From Candidatus Sarmatiella mevalonica (GTDB lineage Bacteria > Pseudomonadota > Alphaproteobacteria > Rickettsiales > Rickettsiaceae): a stretch of DNA of 38,655 bases. Each line of letters opens with the position of its first letter. The stretch's first letter is position 1. This document shows positions 16,230 to 25,713 of the stretch, piece after piece. The translations under genes were made by a program, and so were the position numbers. The notes under the pieces were generated by a model. The model was not told the DNA's origin, did no database searches, and was given only the letters and a program-made list of their open reading frames with translations. The stretch lies in assembly GCF_016751895.1 (NCBI RefSeq), contig NZ_JACVVM010000002.1:1-38655 (forward strand), written 5' to 3'.

Positions 16230-16460
16230 ACCAACGTTTATAGTAATTAAGTTGATGTAGCGTATTTAAAAAAGAGAAACTACGGAATCAAATAACATCG
16301 CAAAATTTTCAATACAAAGATAGAAAAACAAGTTTGCAACCCACATTCAATCTATCGTTTTTGATGGTTGATGAAATAGCGCATTACCCATTTCTGCAAT
16401 CCATTACTACAAAGTAAAAAATAAAAGAATTTATATCAAAGATAACAAAAGAATAAAATA

Positions 16461-17717
16461 TCATTTTAAACATAACTTTACCAAAAAATTCTTCTTTTTG
16501 CCTAATGTAATTTTTAAATACTTTAATCCATCTTCTGGATTTAAATGAACAAAGAGATTTTCAGACAAAACCTCCTGGTTATACAACGTCTCGTCATTTA
16601 ATCTAACAGCCCCACTCTTTATCAATCTCTTTGCGTCAGATTTAGAATCAACCGCATTAAGTTGCAAAAGAGCATCACAAACATCTATCTTTCCTATCTG
16701 AGAAAGAGTAACTTGAGTAACTGGAAGGTTAAAATCTAAACCTCTTTTTTCAAAAACCATACAAGCTGTCTCTCGCGCTGTAGTTGCTTGTTCTAGTCCA
16801 TGGCACAAACAAGTTACTCTGTAGGCTAATGTTTTTTTAGCATCGTTGATATCGCTTTGAACACTTGCTTCAAAAGCACTTTGTTCTTCTTTGTTAAAAT
16901 CGCAATACAACTTACTAAAACGCACAACATCAGCATCTTCGCAATTACGCCAATATTGATAGTAGTCATATGCAGACGTTAACTCTTGGTTAAGCCAGGT
17001 AGCGCCACCAACTGTTTTGCCCATCTTCACACCAGAAGAGGTGGTGAGGAGTGGAGTGGTGAGAGCAAAAACTTCTTTTGACAAAATACGTCTAGTAAAC
17101 TCCATACCCATTAAGATATTGCCCCACTGGTCACTTCCACCTATTTGCAACACACAATTATATTCTTTTGCTAGATGATAAAAATCATAGGCCTGCAACA
17201 ACATATAATTAAATTCTAAAAAAGACATAGACTGCTCTCTATCTAACCTAGATTTAACAGATTCCATTGTAAGCATTCTATTGATAGAGATTAACGAACC
17301 ATAATTACGCAAAAAATTAAGGTATCCAATAGAATCTAACCATTGAGAGTTATCTAGAAGCAAGGCGTCTTGAGGTTTATCGCCAAAGGTTAGGAATTTT
17401 TCTAAAGATTGTCTTATACCTTGGGTATTGCGATTTATATCTTCTTGAGTTAAAGAAGGGCGCGCCGTATCTTTGCCAGTAGGGTCACCTATTTTAGAAG
17501 TTGCGCCACCAATAATAACTATTGGTTTGTGTCCATGTTTTTGTAATAAACGCAATATCATAATTTGCATCAAACTACCAACATGCAAAGAGGTGGCGGT
17601 TGCATCGAATCCAATATAAGCAACTATTTTTTTGCTACTCATTAATTCGCGCAAATCATCTAAGTTACTAGCTTGAGCGTAGTATCCGCGAGAAATAAAA
17701 TCGTCAATAAAGTTCAT
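16461..17717 (-). CDS. tyrS: Tyrosyl-tRNA synthetase
   Basis: Charges tRNA-Tyr in the cytoplasm. Class I features: IGFDATATSLHVGSLMQIM with the HIGH-like HVG at about residues 45-47, the Tyr-binding region YDFYHLA and QIGGSDQWGN at 191-200, and KMGKT at 231-235 in place of KMSKS, as usual for this bacterial TyrS subgroup. The C-terminal S4-type RNA-binding domain (about 355-418) includes SDAKRLIKSGAVRLN. The length of 418 is normal. It is convergent with virB6 and divergent from the Asn-rich unknown gene. Confidence 0.96.
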   Translation of the reverse strand: MNFIDDFISRGYYAQASNLDDLRELMSSKKIVAYIGFDATATSLHVGSLMQIMILRLLQKHGHKPIVIIGGATSKIGDPTGKDTARPSLTQEDINRNTQGIRQSLEKFLTFGDKPQDALLLDNSQWLDSIGYLNFLRNYGSLISINRMLTMESVKSRLDREQSMSFLEFNYMLLQAYDFYHLAKEYNCVLQIGGSDQWGNILMGMEFTRRILSKEVFALTTPLLTTSSGVKMGKTVGGATWLNQELTSAYDYYQYWRNCEDADVVRFSKLYCDFNKEEQSAFEASVQSDINDAKKTLAYRVTCLCHGLEQATTARETACMVFEKRGLDFNLPVTQVTLSQIGKIDVCDALLQLNAVDSKSDAKRLIKSGAVRLNDETLYNQEVLSENLFVHLNPEDGLKYLKITLGKKKNFLVKLCLK

Positions 17718-17880
17718 TTTTATTATGTTGTTGTTTTGTTTATAAAAGCATATACGCTTCTTGTTAGATCATACTGTAATAGGAGTAAAATTCAAGAATT
17801 TAGTTGGTCGTTGACTTTTGTATATTTTTTGATAGAAGTTATGATTCATCGTTTGATGACGCACAATTTAATAGGTTTTT

Positions 17881-18579
17881 ATGCAAATTAATCCAGTTAA
17901 TATAAACCAACACCAATATCAAGGTAATAACGTTAATCAAAACAATAATATCAATATTAACAAAACAAGATACGAACAAAACAAAGCTAATAATCAAAAT
18001 CCATTAGCAAAAACAGTATTCGTTGTTGTTGATGAAGCAGTAAGAATACTAGAAATACTAAAAAAGAAGATACAACACCTCGATCCTTCTACTTTTAAAG
18101 AAGATATAAAAAACTTAGTTAACGCGAAGGATTACAATGGAGCGATCGCTATATTTCAAGCTGCAAAAATTTTACATCCACAAAACGTTGATTATATGGA
18201 AAAACTGAAACAGGAATATTTATCTACCAACAACTTTAACATAGACAATACTTTTCTTTTTAGCAGTCAATACGAATCTTTTCGGTGTAATTTTTTCCTC
18301 TACTGTCGCGCACAACAAACTAACCCAAATATAGAAGAATCTGCGCAACGTATAAATCAATATCAAAACTGGCTTTACGATAGAGGTAGTGAATTTTATG
18401 ATTGCCTAACAGCTATACAAAACAATCAGGGCATAGCCAATCTTGACGGAGAAATTATTAGGTTTTTTCAAAATTATAATCAAAACGAAGCAATGAATAT
18501 GGTAGTTAAAATGCGAGATGATCAATTTTTGCTAGAAGGTCATATTGCTTACGACTCTTCGCGTTCGTTATGTTCGTAA
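17881..18579 (+). CDS. Hypothetical Asn-rich protein
   Basis: I do not recognise this 232-residue protein. Residues 1-42 are low-complexity and very rich in Asn and Gln (QGNNVNQNNNININK). The rest looks soluble and mainly helical, including a Lys-rich helix (RILEILKKKIQHLD) and segments rich in aromatic residues (QYESFRCNFFLYCRAQQ). There is no signal peptide or membrane segment. It is one of the few plus-strand genes left of the proposed origin and has its own promoter gap (17718-17880) and a strong terminator at 18603. The composition and isolation would fit a secreted effector of the type IV system, but no signature supports that directly. Confidence 0.6.
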   Translation: MQINPVNINQHQYQGNNVNQNNNININKTRYEQNKANNQNPLAKTVFVVVDEAVRILEILKKKIQHLDPSTFKEDIKNLVNAKDYNGAIAIFQAAKILHPQNVDYMEKLKQEYLSTNNFNIDNTFLFSSQYESFRCNFFLYCRAQQTNPNIEESAQRINQYQNWLYDRGSEFYDCLTAIQNNQGIANLDGEIIRFFQNYNQNEAMNMVVKMRDDQFLLEGHIAYDSSRSLCS

Positions 18580-18602
18580 ACTAGTTAAGTAAAATTAAAT
18601 GA

Positions 18603-18639
18603 ATAGCAGTTAAGTTTAACATCTTAACTGTTATTTTTT
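18603..18639 (+). terminator. Rho-independent terminator of the Asn-rich gene
   Basis: A 12-bp stem (18603-18614 with 18623-18634, one G-T pair) closes an 8-base loop, TTTAACAT, and leads into a run of six T at 18634-18639. It begins 23 bases after the upstream stop codon and overlaps the last codons of lspA on the other strand. Confidence 0.8.
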
Positions 18640-19106
18640 AATTCAACCTTTGGTTTAAGTTGTATAAAATTCTGATAAGCTATCAAACACACTCCAAAGA
18701 AAATAAAAACATCAGCAAAATTGAAAATAGGAAAATAAAAAAAATCTAAAAAATGAACGCTGATAAAATCAAAAACCGCCCCGTTCACCACTCTATCTAT
18801 CAAATTACCATAAGCCCCAGCAAGCACCAACGCATAAGATAGAGTTGGCTTTGAAAAAGTCTTTATATGCAAAAAAACAGCTACAGCGCAGCCTATAACA
18901 AAAAAAACGTAATTACTATATTGATAGTACTCTTTAAATAATCCAAAACTGATACCATAATTCCACGAATAAGCAAAATCTAAAAAACCACTGTGCAAAC
19001 TTAGTTTATTAGTTATTAAAAGATGAGATACAATATTTTTGGCCAACTGATCGATGCCACAACCAAATATTATTAATGCGTTATGTATTTTTTTGTTGTA
19101 TAACAT
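18624..19106 (-). CDS. lspA: Lipoprotein signal peptidase (signal peptidase II)
   Basis: Inner-membrane aspartyl peptidase that removes signal peptides from lipidated prolipoproteins. Four membrane segments are visible. Conserved blocks are WNYGISFGLF (the N-x-G-x-x-F-G motif), GAYGNLIDRVVNGAVFDFI with the first catalytic Asp, and FNFADVFIFFG with the second. At 160 residues it has normal length. It would process the lipoproteins encoded nearby (LptE-like, VirB7-like). Located 55 bases downstream of ffh on the same strand. Confidence 0.95.
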   Translation of the reverse strand: MLYNKKIHNALIIFGCGIDQLAKNIVSHLLITNKLSLHSGFLDFAYSWNYGISFGLFKEYYQYSNYVFFVIGCAVAVFLHIKTFSKPTLSYALVLAGAYGNLIDRVVNGAVFDFISVHFLDFFYFPIFNFADVFIFFGVCLIAYQNFIQLKPKVELKNNS

Positions 19107-19161
19107 CTTGGGTTTAATAAAAATTTTTTTATATAAGTTTTATTTATATATATTTTTTAAT

Positions 19162-20505
19162 CTATTTAAACAAACCCTTAAAACCACCTCCAAGTTTACC
19201 GCTCAACAAACTCATGGGGTCCATACCTTTCATTTGTTTCACAACACTTTTCATCTTTTCATATTGTTTCATAAGCAAATTAATATCCTGAACAGTAGTG
19301 CCAGAACCTTTAGCAATTCTTTGTTTGCGCGAAGCATTAAGCAAATCTGGATCTTTCCTTTCTTTGGGTGTCATAGAAAAAATAATAGCTTTATGTTTCT
19401 TTAAAATATTATCGCTCCCACTATCTTTTATCTTATCTGCAACAGAACTCATACCTGGCAAAAAACTAACCACACCCATCACTCCTCCCATTTTATCTAT
19501 AGAAGACATCATAACCAAATAATCATTTAGATTAAATTTACCTTTTTGAATCCTTTTTGTTATCTTTTCTGTTTCAACCTCTTCAGCAACAGCTTGCGCT
19601 TTTTCTACAAAAGCCACCACGTCACCCTGATCTAAAATACGATTAGCGATTCTCTGAGCATCAAACAACTCCAAATCAGTAACTTTTTCCCCGGTGCTTA
19701 AAAATTTTATAGGATGACTCAAAACACTCACGCTCAAAGCAACTCCACCTTTGCTATCAGAATCTATTCTAGATAAAATCATCCCGCTTAACTTTAGCGC
19801 TTTATCGAACTCTCTAGCAACATTCAAACCTTCTTGCCCTATTAAAGAATCTATCACAAGCAAAGTCTCTTGTGGTTTTATCATATTCTGTAACTCACAA
19901 GCTTCGCTCATCATTTTTGCATCTATCTGTAACCTACCAGCGGTATCATAAATTATTAATTCAAAACCACTTTTGTTAGCAAAATCTATAGCTCTACGCG
20001 CTATCTGTTCAGGATTCTCTTCAGCTACTATATCTAGAGATTCACACTGCAATGTTTGAGCTAAAATTTTTAATTGTTCTTGAGCAGCTGGTCTATATGT
20101 ATCTAAAGAAACCAAAAGAGTTTTTTTGTCTTTAAAATAATTAGCTATCTTAGCACAAGCGGTTGTTTTTCCAGACCCTTGCAAACCAACCATCATGATG
20201 GACAGAGGTTTGTTTTGAGTTATCTTTATTTCGTGGTTCTCTTTTTTTAAACTTTTAACTATCTGATCATACACAATCTTAATCATCATTTGATGAGGGG
20301 AGACTGAGTCTACAACCTTTAAACCTACAGCATCATCTCTAACCTGAGAAACAAAACTCTCTACCACTTTCAAATTCACATCAGATTCTATCAATGCAAT
20401 TTTAATTTGATCTAATACTTGGTCTACCTGTTTTTCTGAAAGCTTACCGCCACTAGATATTTTGTTAAAAATAGCGCTAAGGTTTTTTGTTAGAGTTTCA
20501 AACAT
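19162..20505 (-). CDS. ffh: Signal recognition particle protein Ffh
   Basis: GTPase of the bacterial signal recognition particle, which carries nascent membrane proteins to FtsY and SecYEG. It has the N-terminal helical domain (1-85), the G domain with GLQGSGKTTACAKIANYFK, DTYRPAAQEQL, DTAGRLQIDAKM and the adjacent SRIDSDSKGGVALS, and a Met-rich M domain (about 300-447) ending MKGMDPMSLLSGKLGGGF. The ATG at 20505 is 8 bases from the preceding DUF2335 gene, indicating co-transcription. No 4.5S RNA gene was found in the window. Confidence 0.96.
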   Translation of the reverse strand: MFETLTKNLSAIFNKISSGGKLSEKQVDQVLDQIKIALIESDVNLKVVESFVSQVRDDAVGLKVVDSVSPHQMMIKIVYDQIVKSLKKENHEIKITQNKPLSIMMVGLQGSGKTTACAKIANYFKDKKTLLVSLDTYRPAAQEQLKILAQTLQCESLDIVAEENPEQIARRAIDFANKSGFELIIYDTAGRLQIDAKMMSEACELQNMIKPQETLLVIDSLIGQEGLNVAREFDKALKLSGMILSRIDSDSKGGVALSVSVLSHPIKFLSTGEKVTDLELFDAQRIANRILDQGDVVAFVEKAQAVAEEVETEKITKRIQKGKFNLNDYLVMMSSIDKMGGVMGVVSFLPGMSSVADKIKDSGSDNILKKHKAIIFSMTPKERKDPDLLNASRKQRIAKGSGTTVQDINLLMKQYEKMKSVVKQMKGMDPMSLLSGKLGGGFKGLFK

Positions 20506-20513
20506 AAAATTAA

Positions 20514-20990
20514 CTAACGTTTGTTGTTCTTTGTTGAATGGCGAAAATGATATCTGTTATTTCTTTTGTTATTGAAAGATTTCAAAAATTTTCTACGCAA
20601 AATAACGCATGATAACACTGAAAGAGCGATGATTGTACTTAAAAAAGCTATAGCAACATTTTTGCTAATATAAGTTAAATAAATAGCAGAGAAGCAAAAT
20701 ATAATACTAACAGTTATTACAACAAAAGAAATGAGTATATACAGAAATTTTGCTTTTTTGTGCTTTATTATTTCTATCTCATGTTTGCTTTTTTGTTCTC
20801 TATCAAGAACCTCTATTAAAGACTTAAGAGTTCCTGGGTAAAACTCTTCATACTTATCTATCACTTCAATAGGAGGAAGTATATGATCTATGCGTCTTTC
20901 GGGTCTTTTTCTACTATCTAAAGATGAGTCTTTATGTTGTTTGTATCCTTTATTAAGAGTATTGTTATCAAAGTAAAATTTTCTTTTCAT
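20514..20990 (-). CDS. DUF2335 membrane protein
   Basis: A 158-residue protein with a basic N terminus, then LPPIEVIDKYEEFYPGTLKS and LIEVLDREQKSKHEIE, the pattern typical of the DUF2335 family (usually LPPPEIL-YE-PG-ERIL-A-EQ-HR-E). Two membrane helices follow (about 84-107 and 112-133) and a basic tail with many Asn, Arg and His residues. Function unknown. It starts upstream of ffh with an 8-base gap, and about 130 bases separate it from mipZ, so the three may be co-transcribed. Confidence 0.75.
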   Translation of the reverse strand: MKRKFYFDNNTLNKGYKQHKDSSLDSRKRPERRIDHILPPIEVIDKYEEFYPGTLKSLIEVLDREQKSKHEIEIIKHKKAKFLYILISFVVITVSIIFCFSAIYLTYISKNVAIAFLSTIIALSVLSCVILRRKFLKSFNNKRNNRYHFRHSTKNNKR

Positions 20991-21119
20991 TTCTGTTTTT
21001 GTTTTTTCATCTCTACACTTTCACCTTCTTTGTTAACTCTAGTGTGTTTGACAGTTTTATTTGAGTAAAATGTCTCTGAATATATCTATAAATAAAAATA
21101 AATATTTGGTTATAATTAG

Positions 21120-21893
21120 TTATAACAAATAATTTAAAAAAGATCTAACTTCTTGCTTCGCCAAAAGACTAGAGGAGTTAAGGATTTTGTTTTCTTTACT
21201 TGCATCCAAAAGAGTCATACCTCTTACAAATAACTCTCTAAAAGCCACTCTCTCACTAAAACCAGATATAATCTGAAAATCTATCCTCTTAGACAAAGAC
21301 TCTAGGGCCTGTGACACTCTTCTTTTGTTTATAGCATCCGTGTTACTTAATCTGTTTCTAAAAACCATCCATTTAATGGACCCGCTGTTTTTTTTAGCTT
21401 TCATCAACTTCTGTTCCCACACCATTTGGCTATATATAGAAGGTTTTATAACATTTAAAGTTTTAGGATCAAATTTAGCTATCACATCTAAATCTACAAA
21501 ACTATCATTTAAAGGAGTGAGAATAGTATCTGCAGCTTGATGGCATATTTTAGAAAGCAAAGTGCAGCTACCAGGAGTGTCTATTACTACATAATCTATA
21601 CCTTCGTAACTTAATGCTTCGCTAAGTTTAGATTCGTATTCTTCTATCTGAGACTCTTCGTCTTTAAGACTACTTTCTGCTATATGAAAATGTATTGGAT
21701 GAAGTAGATTTACTTCAGTTTGGCTTTTTCTATTGTTTACATAAGAGGTTAAGGAAGCTTGTCTAGAGTCAGCGTCTATGCTTAAAACCTTATAACCTCT
21801 ATCTAATAAACCAGCTATAAGATGCATAGCGCAGGTTGTTTTACCTGCGCCACCTTTTTCGTTACCTACAACAAATACTTTCGGTTTTTTCAT
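21120..21893 (-). CDS. mipZ: Division-plane positioning ATPase MipZ
   Basis: ParA-family ATPase that in Caulobacter forms gradients from origin-bound ParB and blocks FtsZ assembly near the poles. Deviant Walker A KGGAGKTT at residues 13-20 and DADSRQASLTSY follow the family. VVIDTPG-CTLLSKICHQAAD followed by ILTPLNDSFVDLDVI is the MipZ-specific block, as is WMVFRNRLSNTDAINKRRV followed by SGFSERVAFRELF. The length (257) is typical. A generic ParA is less likely because of these blocks. It lies about 1.7 kb from the proposed origin, which would suit its role. Alone on the minus strand, between pepA and the DUF2335 gene. Confidence 0.88.
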   Translation of the reverse strand: MKKPKVFVVGNEKGGAGKTTCAMHLIAGLLDRGYKVLSIDADSRQASLTSYVNNRKSQTEVNLLHPIHFHIAESSLKDEESQIEEYESKLSEALSYEGIDYVVIDTPGSCTLLSKICHQAADTILTPLNDSFVDLDVIAKFDPKTLNVIKPSIYSQMVWEQKLMKAKKNSGSIKWMVFRNRLSNTDAINKRRVSQALESLSKRIDFQIISGFSERVAFRELFVRGMTLLDASKENKILNSSSLLAKQEVRSFLNYLL

Positions 21894-22004
21894 ACTCTTA
21901 TTAAGTGTATTTTACTTATACAATCTACTGTTTAAAAATTATTGTTTAAAACATCTAAACACAGATTCAAATCTACACCTTAAAGGTATAATACACAATA
22001 TCTT

Positions 22005-23567
22005 TTAATTTTCGTAAAAGTTTTTAATCCATCTATTAAACAACCTCACACCGTAACCAGTAGCACCTTTAGGACAAACAAAAGAACCTTTATAATTCCA
22101 GGCAACGCCAGCTATGTCTATATGAGCCCATTTTGTTTTTTCTTTTATAAAACTACCTATAAAATGAGCTGCGGTGCTACTACCCGCCCCTTTCATGTTA
22201 GAAATATTTCTCACGTCAGCTATATCAGATTTAATAGCTTCTTGATAAGCATCATGCAGAGGCATAGGCCATACTTCTTCGTCTATCTCTTTGCCAGATA
22301 AGGTTATTTGATTCAATAACTCATCATCCTTACAAAAACACCCGCTATACACTGGCCCTAAAGCCACAACTATGGCACCAGTAAGGGTTGCTATAGTAAT
22401 TAACTTAGTAGGATTATATTTTTCTTGCACATACCAAACAACATCAGCTAAAACCAATCTACCTTCAGCGTCGGTGTTGTCTACTTGCACGGTTTTACCA
22501 GACATAGAATACACCACATCAGCGGGTCTCTGAGCCGAGCCAGAAGGCATATTTTCTACTAAACCCACAGCACCTACGACATTAACTTTAGCTTTTCTAG
22601 CCGCTAGAGTTTTCATAGCCCCAACAACAGCAGCCGAGCCGGCCATATCATACTTCATATCTTGCATGCCATCTGAAGGTTTTAGCGATATGCCGCCACT
22701 ATCAAAGGTAACGCCTTTTCCAACCAAAGACACGTATGGGTTTTGACCGTCGCCATTGTATTTAATTATAACCATCTTCGATTCTCTCTGGGAGCCTTGG
22801 CCAACACCAAGAATGGCGCCCATACCAAGATTCTTCATCTCTCTTTCTCCCAACACCTCCACTTCAATGTCTTCATACCCATCTAACTCTTCTACTATCT
22901 TTTGAGCATAAGACTCTGGATAAAGCATATTAGGTGGTTCGCTCACAAAGTTTCTGGCCAAAAATACACCATCTAACTCATGTAAGTTTTCCGCCCAATG
23001 CTTGTTAGCCTTATCCAAATCGTTGGTAATGATATTTATGGAATAGGAACGATCCGACTCTTTCTTGTCATCTTCTTTTTTTGTAAAGTATTTGTCGAAT
23101 TTATAAGCAGCCATCTTCATGCCGCTAGCCAGCAAAACAGATAATTCTGTTTGATCAAGCAACATATTATGATGTTTATGCACAATAACATGCTGTAACT
23201 TAGCTGATTTAATAGCACTGAAAATCGCACCTCCTATCTGTTCTACCTTTGTTTTGGTAATTTTATTCAAACACCCTATTCCAATTAAAATCAATTCTTG
23301 ATGCAAACCGTCGCTAAGAAGATTCAGACATTTTACTTCTCCAAATTTTGCGCAAAATCTTTTTTCTAATAAAAAATCATCCACTAGCTTTAGTAACTCT
23401 TTAGAAAGTTGATGATTCTCAATTTTTAATGATTCATCACAAAACAAAACATGGGCAGTTTCAGTTTTGTTTGTGTTTTCTATAAAATTTATCTCGAGGT
23501 TGAAAGAGTTGTTTATTTTTTCGTCATTTGATGAATGAGAAAAGAAACTTAGATCCGTTTTATTCAT
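22005..23567 (-). CDS. pepA: Leucyl aminopeptidase (M17)
   Basis: Cytosolic metallo-aminopeptidase that releases N-terminal residues from peptides. The C-terminal catalytic domain carries VGKGVTFDSGGISLKPS (metal ligands Lys and Asp), MKYDMAGSAAVVGAM and the family signature NTDAEGRLVLAD at about residues 364-375, with the remaining ligands in it. The N-terminal M17 domain (1-190) is divergent, as usual. A length of 520 is normal. The promoter should lie in the putative origin region immediately upstream. It may serve amino-acid recycling together with the peptide transporter at 33 kb. Confidence 0.95.
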   Translation of the reverse strand: MNKTDLSFFSHSSNDEKINNSFNLEINFIENTNKTETAHVLFCDESLKIENHQLSKELLKLVDDFLLEKRFCAKFGEVKCLNLLSDGLHQELILIGIGCLNKITKTKVEQIGGAIFSAIKSAKLQHVIVHKHHNMLLDQTELSVLLASGMKMAAYKFDKYFTKKEDDKKESDRSYSINIITNDLDKANKHWAENLHELDGVFLARNFVSEPPNMLYPESYAQKIVEELDGYEDIEVEVLGEREMKNLGMGAILGVGQGSQRESKMVIIKYNGDGQNPYVSLVGKGVTFDSGGISLKPSDGMQDMKYDMAGSAAVVGAMKTLAARKAKVNVVGAVGLVENMPSGSAQRPADVVYSMSGKTVQVDNTDAEGRLVLADVVWYVQEKYNPTKLITIATLTGAIVVALGPVYSGCFCKDDELLNQITLSGKEIDEEVWPMPLHDAYQEAIKSDIADVRNISNMKGAGSSTAAHFIGSFIKEKTKWAHIDIAGVAWNYKGSFVCPKGATGYGVRLFNRWIKNFYEN

Positions 23568-24272
23568 AAAATTACCTATTTTTATTTAGCAAGATTAAAC
23601 AGCTATAGAATCCAAACTATACACACAAAAAGCAATATTACTAACCGCCAACAGTTAAGTCAAGCAAAAAATATCTGTTTTACATTTTAACAAAAATAAA
23701 AAATTAGATAAAAGAATAGATATGGTATTTCTTATAAGAAGGATAAATTTTAAGGCTTTAATAGTAAAGATGTGTTAGTAATGTTTAATTATACAAGTCT
23801 CCACATTTTATCCACATATAGAAAGCACAATACAAAGCCATATTCAGATAGTTATTCACAATTGTGGTTAATTTTACTAACATTTTGATAAAATGTAGGA
23901 ATATTTGTGTAAAACTACTTGGATGTAAAAGGGTTTTTTGCTAGTAAAATCACAAACAATCCACAATTAAATTAGAAGCAAAAACAAAAATAAATAACTA
24001 CTATATATAGTGAGTTTTTAACTGTATATAACGATTTATTGTATATAAAGCATTTTTTGATTTTAAGAGATATAAATAATTAATCCACAATTTTATCCAC
24101 AGGTTTTACCTTCATAAAAAACGCCATCTTGTTCAAGGTTTTTTGACAGCTTTTATTATTTTATGTTTTTTAAGTTGAATTTAAGTGTTTTTGTAACACT
24201 TGTATTGAATGGTATTTGATTGTAATATTTTTTTGTATTTTGTTTATTCAAAAATTTTTATAAGCAGTTATT
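23568..24272. other. Candidate chromosomal replication origin (oriC)
   Basis: A 705-base AT-rich gap with no gene. It has three perfect DnaA boxes (TTATNCACA) on the plus strand at 23808-23816, 23852-23860 and 24093-24101, near-matches at 24081-24089 (TAATCCACA) and on the minus strand at about 23863-23871, and one CtrA-like site TTAA-N7-TTAA at 24170-24184. A 17-base palindrome (ACATTTT-GAT-AAAATGT, 23880-23896) and a 12-base palindrome ACTATATATAGT (24000-24011) are also present. Genes to the left are mainly minus and all genes to the right are plus. Plus-strand composition changes here from A/C-rich to G/T-rich, even in plus-strand genes on the left. Taken together this fits a bidirectional origin. 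Confidence 0.55.
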
Positions 24273-25664
24273 ATGACCAAAAAAGAAGACAAACAAGAAG
24301 TGATAGATCACTATGTAGACTACCCGTACCCTATGCGTAATCCTGAAGATGAAAAAACGAGAACTCTAAGCATAATAGGCGAGAGTTTGATGGAAATGAA
24401 TCATTTTCTTTATAAAGGTAGAAAGAAGTTTGACAAAGATTTTAATGTGTTAGTTGCGGGTGGTGGTACCGGCGATTCGTCAACTTATCTTTCTTTGATA
24501 TCAGAAAGTTTTGGTGGGTCTGTTACTTATATCGACTTTTCTTCAACTTCTATGGAAATAGCAAAAAAAAGAGCGGAAGTTAAAGGTTTAAAGAATATTA
24601 ATTTTATTCAAGATTCGATATACAACATACCAAACTTAAAACTTGGTAAGTTTGATTTTATAAACTGTACAGGTGTTTTGCACCACCTAGAAGATCCAGA
24701 TTTAGGTTTAAAAATATTATCTGATAGCCTAAAGGACGATGGTGGCATGCATCTTATGATATATGGTGCAGTGGCAAGAACTGGCGTTTATCATTTACAG
24801 GAGGTTTTTAGATTAATTAATAAAGACTCTAGCTCTAGATCAGAAAAAGTTCTTAATGCTCGCAGCGTATTAAACTCTCTACCAGCTAATTGTATTTATG
24901 CCAAAACCAACTGTTTACATGGTGACCCTATTAATTTTGGTGATATTGGAATATACGACATGTTTTTACACGCTCAAGATCGGGCTTATACGGTAGAGCA
25001 GATGTTGGAGTTCGCAAAAAAACCCGGTTTGTATTTTGTAGATTTTTCTATCGCTAATAAAGAAAGTATGAATATAGATATTTGTATAACGAACCCTGAT
25101 TTACAAAAAAAGGTTAAAAGCACATCTAGCAAAGAAGAGCAATGGAAAATATGTGAGTTGTTACGTGGTGATGTGATAAAGCATGATTTTTATGTGTCTA
25201 AACAATCAGATTCTATTGCAAAAATAGAAGAAGATATGTGTTTTATTTCTTATTTTCCTAATATGTTCTCTGGACTTTTAGATTTTTTAGAAAAACAAGA
25301 ACAAGAATTTGTTTATGTTAGACTCAATACTCCTTTTGTTGGTAGTAGATGTGAGGTTTGGAATTCAGATTTTACCAAAGACCTATTAAGATATCTGAAA
25401 GATAAGGCTGATAAAAATAGCTTTATTTCTCTTGATGAGATTAGAAAAGAGATAAAACCAGAGATGTCATGGGAAGTTTTTAGCGAAAATCTAGAGAAAG
25501 CTTTTGGTAGTGCTATAGAAAATCATTGCATACTGCTTGCTAGCAAAGACTCTGCTAAACAATTATTTTCATTATCTCAAGATTTAGCGCAAAGAGAACA
25601 GAAAAGGTTTGACTCATACCAAAATCAAACTAAAATTGAAAACCAACAAGGAGTTTTGGTATAA
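24273..25664 (+). CDS. SAM-dependent methyltransferase, class I
   Basis: A 463-residue protein with YPYPMRNPEDE near the N terminus (about 17-27), a motif seen in a group of alphaproteobacterial methyltransferases. Its Rossmann domain has motif I VLVAGGGTGDSS (59-70), the acidic end of strand 2 (TYIDFS), and FDFINCTGVLHHLEDP (motifs IV to V). The C-terminal half (about 235-463) has no clear motif and may be the regulatory or substrate-binding domain typical of the group. The substrate is unknown. It is the first gene right of the proposed origin and is followed after 49 bases by nrdB. Confidence 0.8.
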   Translation: MTKKEDKQEVIDHYVDYPYPMRNPEDEKTRTLSIIGESLMEMNHFLYKGRKKFDKDFNVLVAGGGTGDSSTYLSLISESFGGSVTYIDFSSTSMEIAKKRAEVKGLKNINFIQDSIYNIPNLKLGKFDFINCTGVLHHLEDPDLGLKILSDSLKDDGGMHLMIYGAVARTGVYHLQEVFRLINKDSSSRSEKVLNARSVLNSLPANCIYAKTNCLHGDPINFGDIGIYDMFLHAQDRAYTVEQMLEFAKKPGLYFVDFSIANKESMNIDICITNPDLQKKVKSTSSKEEQWKICELLRGDVIKHDFYVSKQSDSIAKIEEDMCFISYFPNMFSGLLDFLEKQEQEFVYVRLNTPFVGSRCEVWNSDFTKDLLRYLKDKADKNSFISLDEIRKEIKPEMSWEVFSENLEKAFGSAIENHCILLASKDSAKQLFSLSQDLAQREQKRFDSYQNQTKIENQQGVLV

Positions 25665-25713
25665 ACAAATCTTATCAAAATCTCATATATAACCGTAACA
25701 ACAATATAACTCT

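Noticed and set aside
17673-17880. Open frame in the tyrS / Asn-rich gene gap
   Set aside because: It starts inside tyrS on the opposite strand, has no binding site and shows no domain. It is better explained as the divergent promoter region.
23568-24272. Region as a missed gene or small RNA cluster
   Set aside because: Stops are frequent in all frames, and the composition and DnaA boxes fit an origin better. No tmRNA, RNase P or SRP RNA signature was found here or elsewhere in the window.
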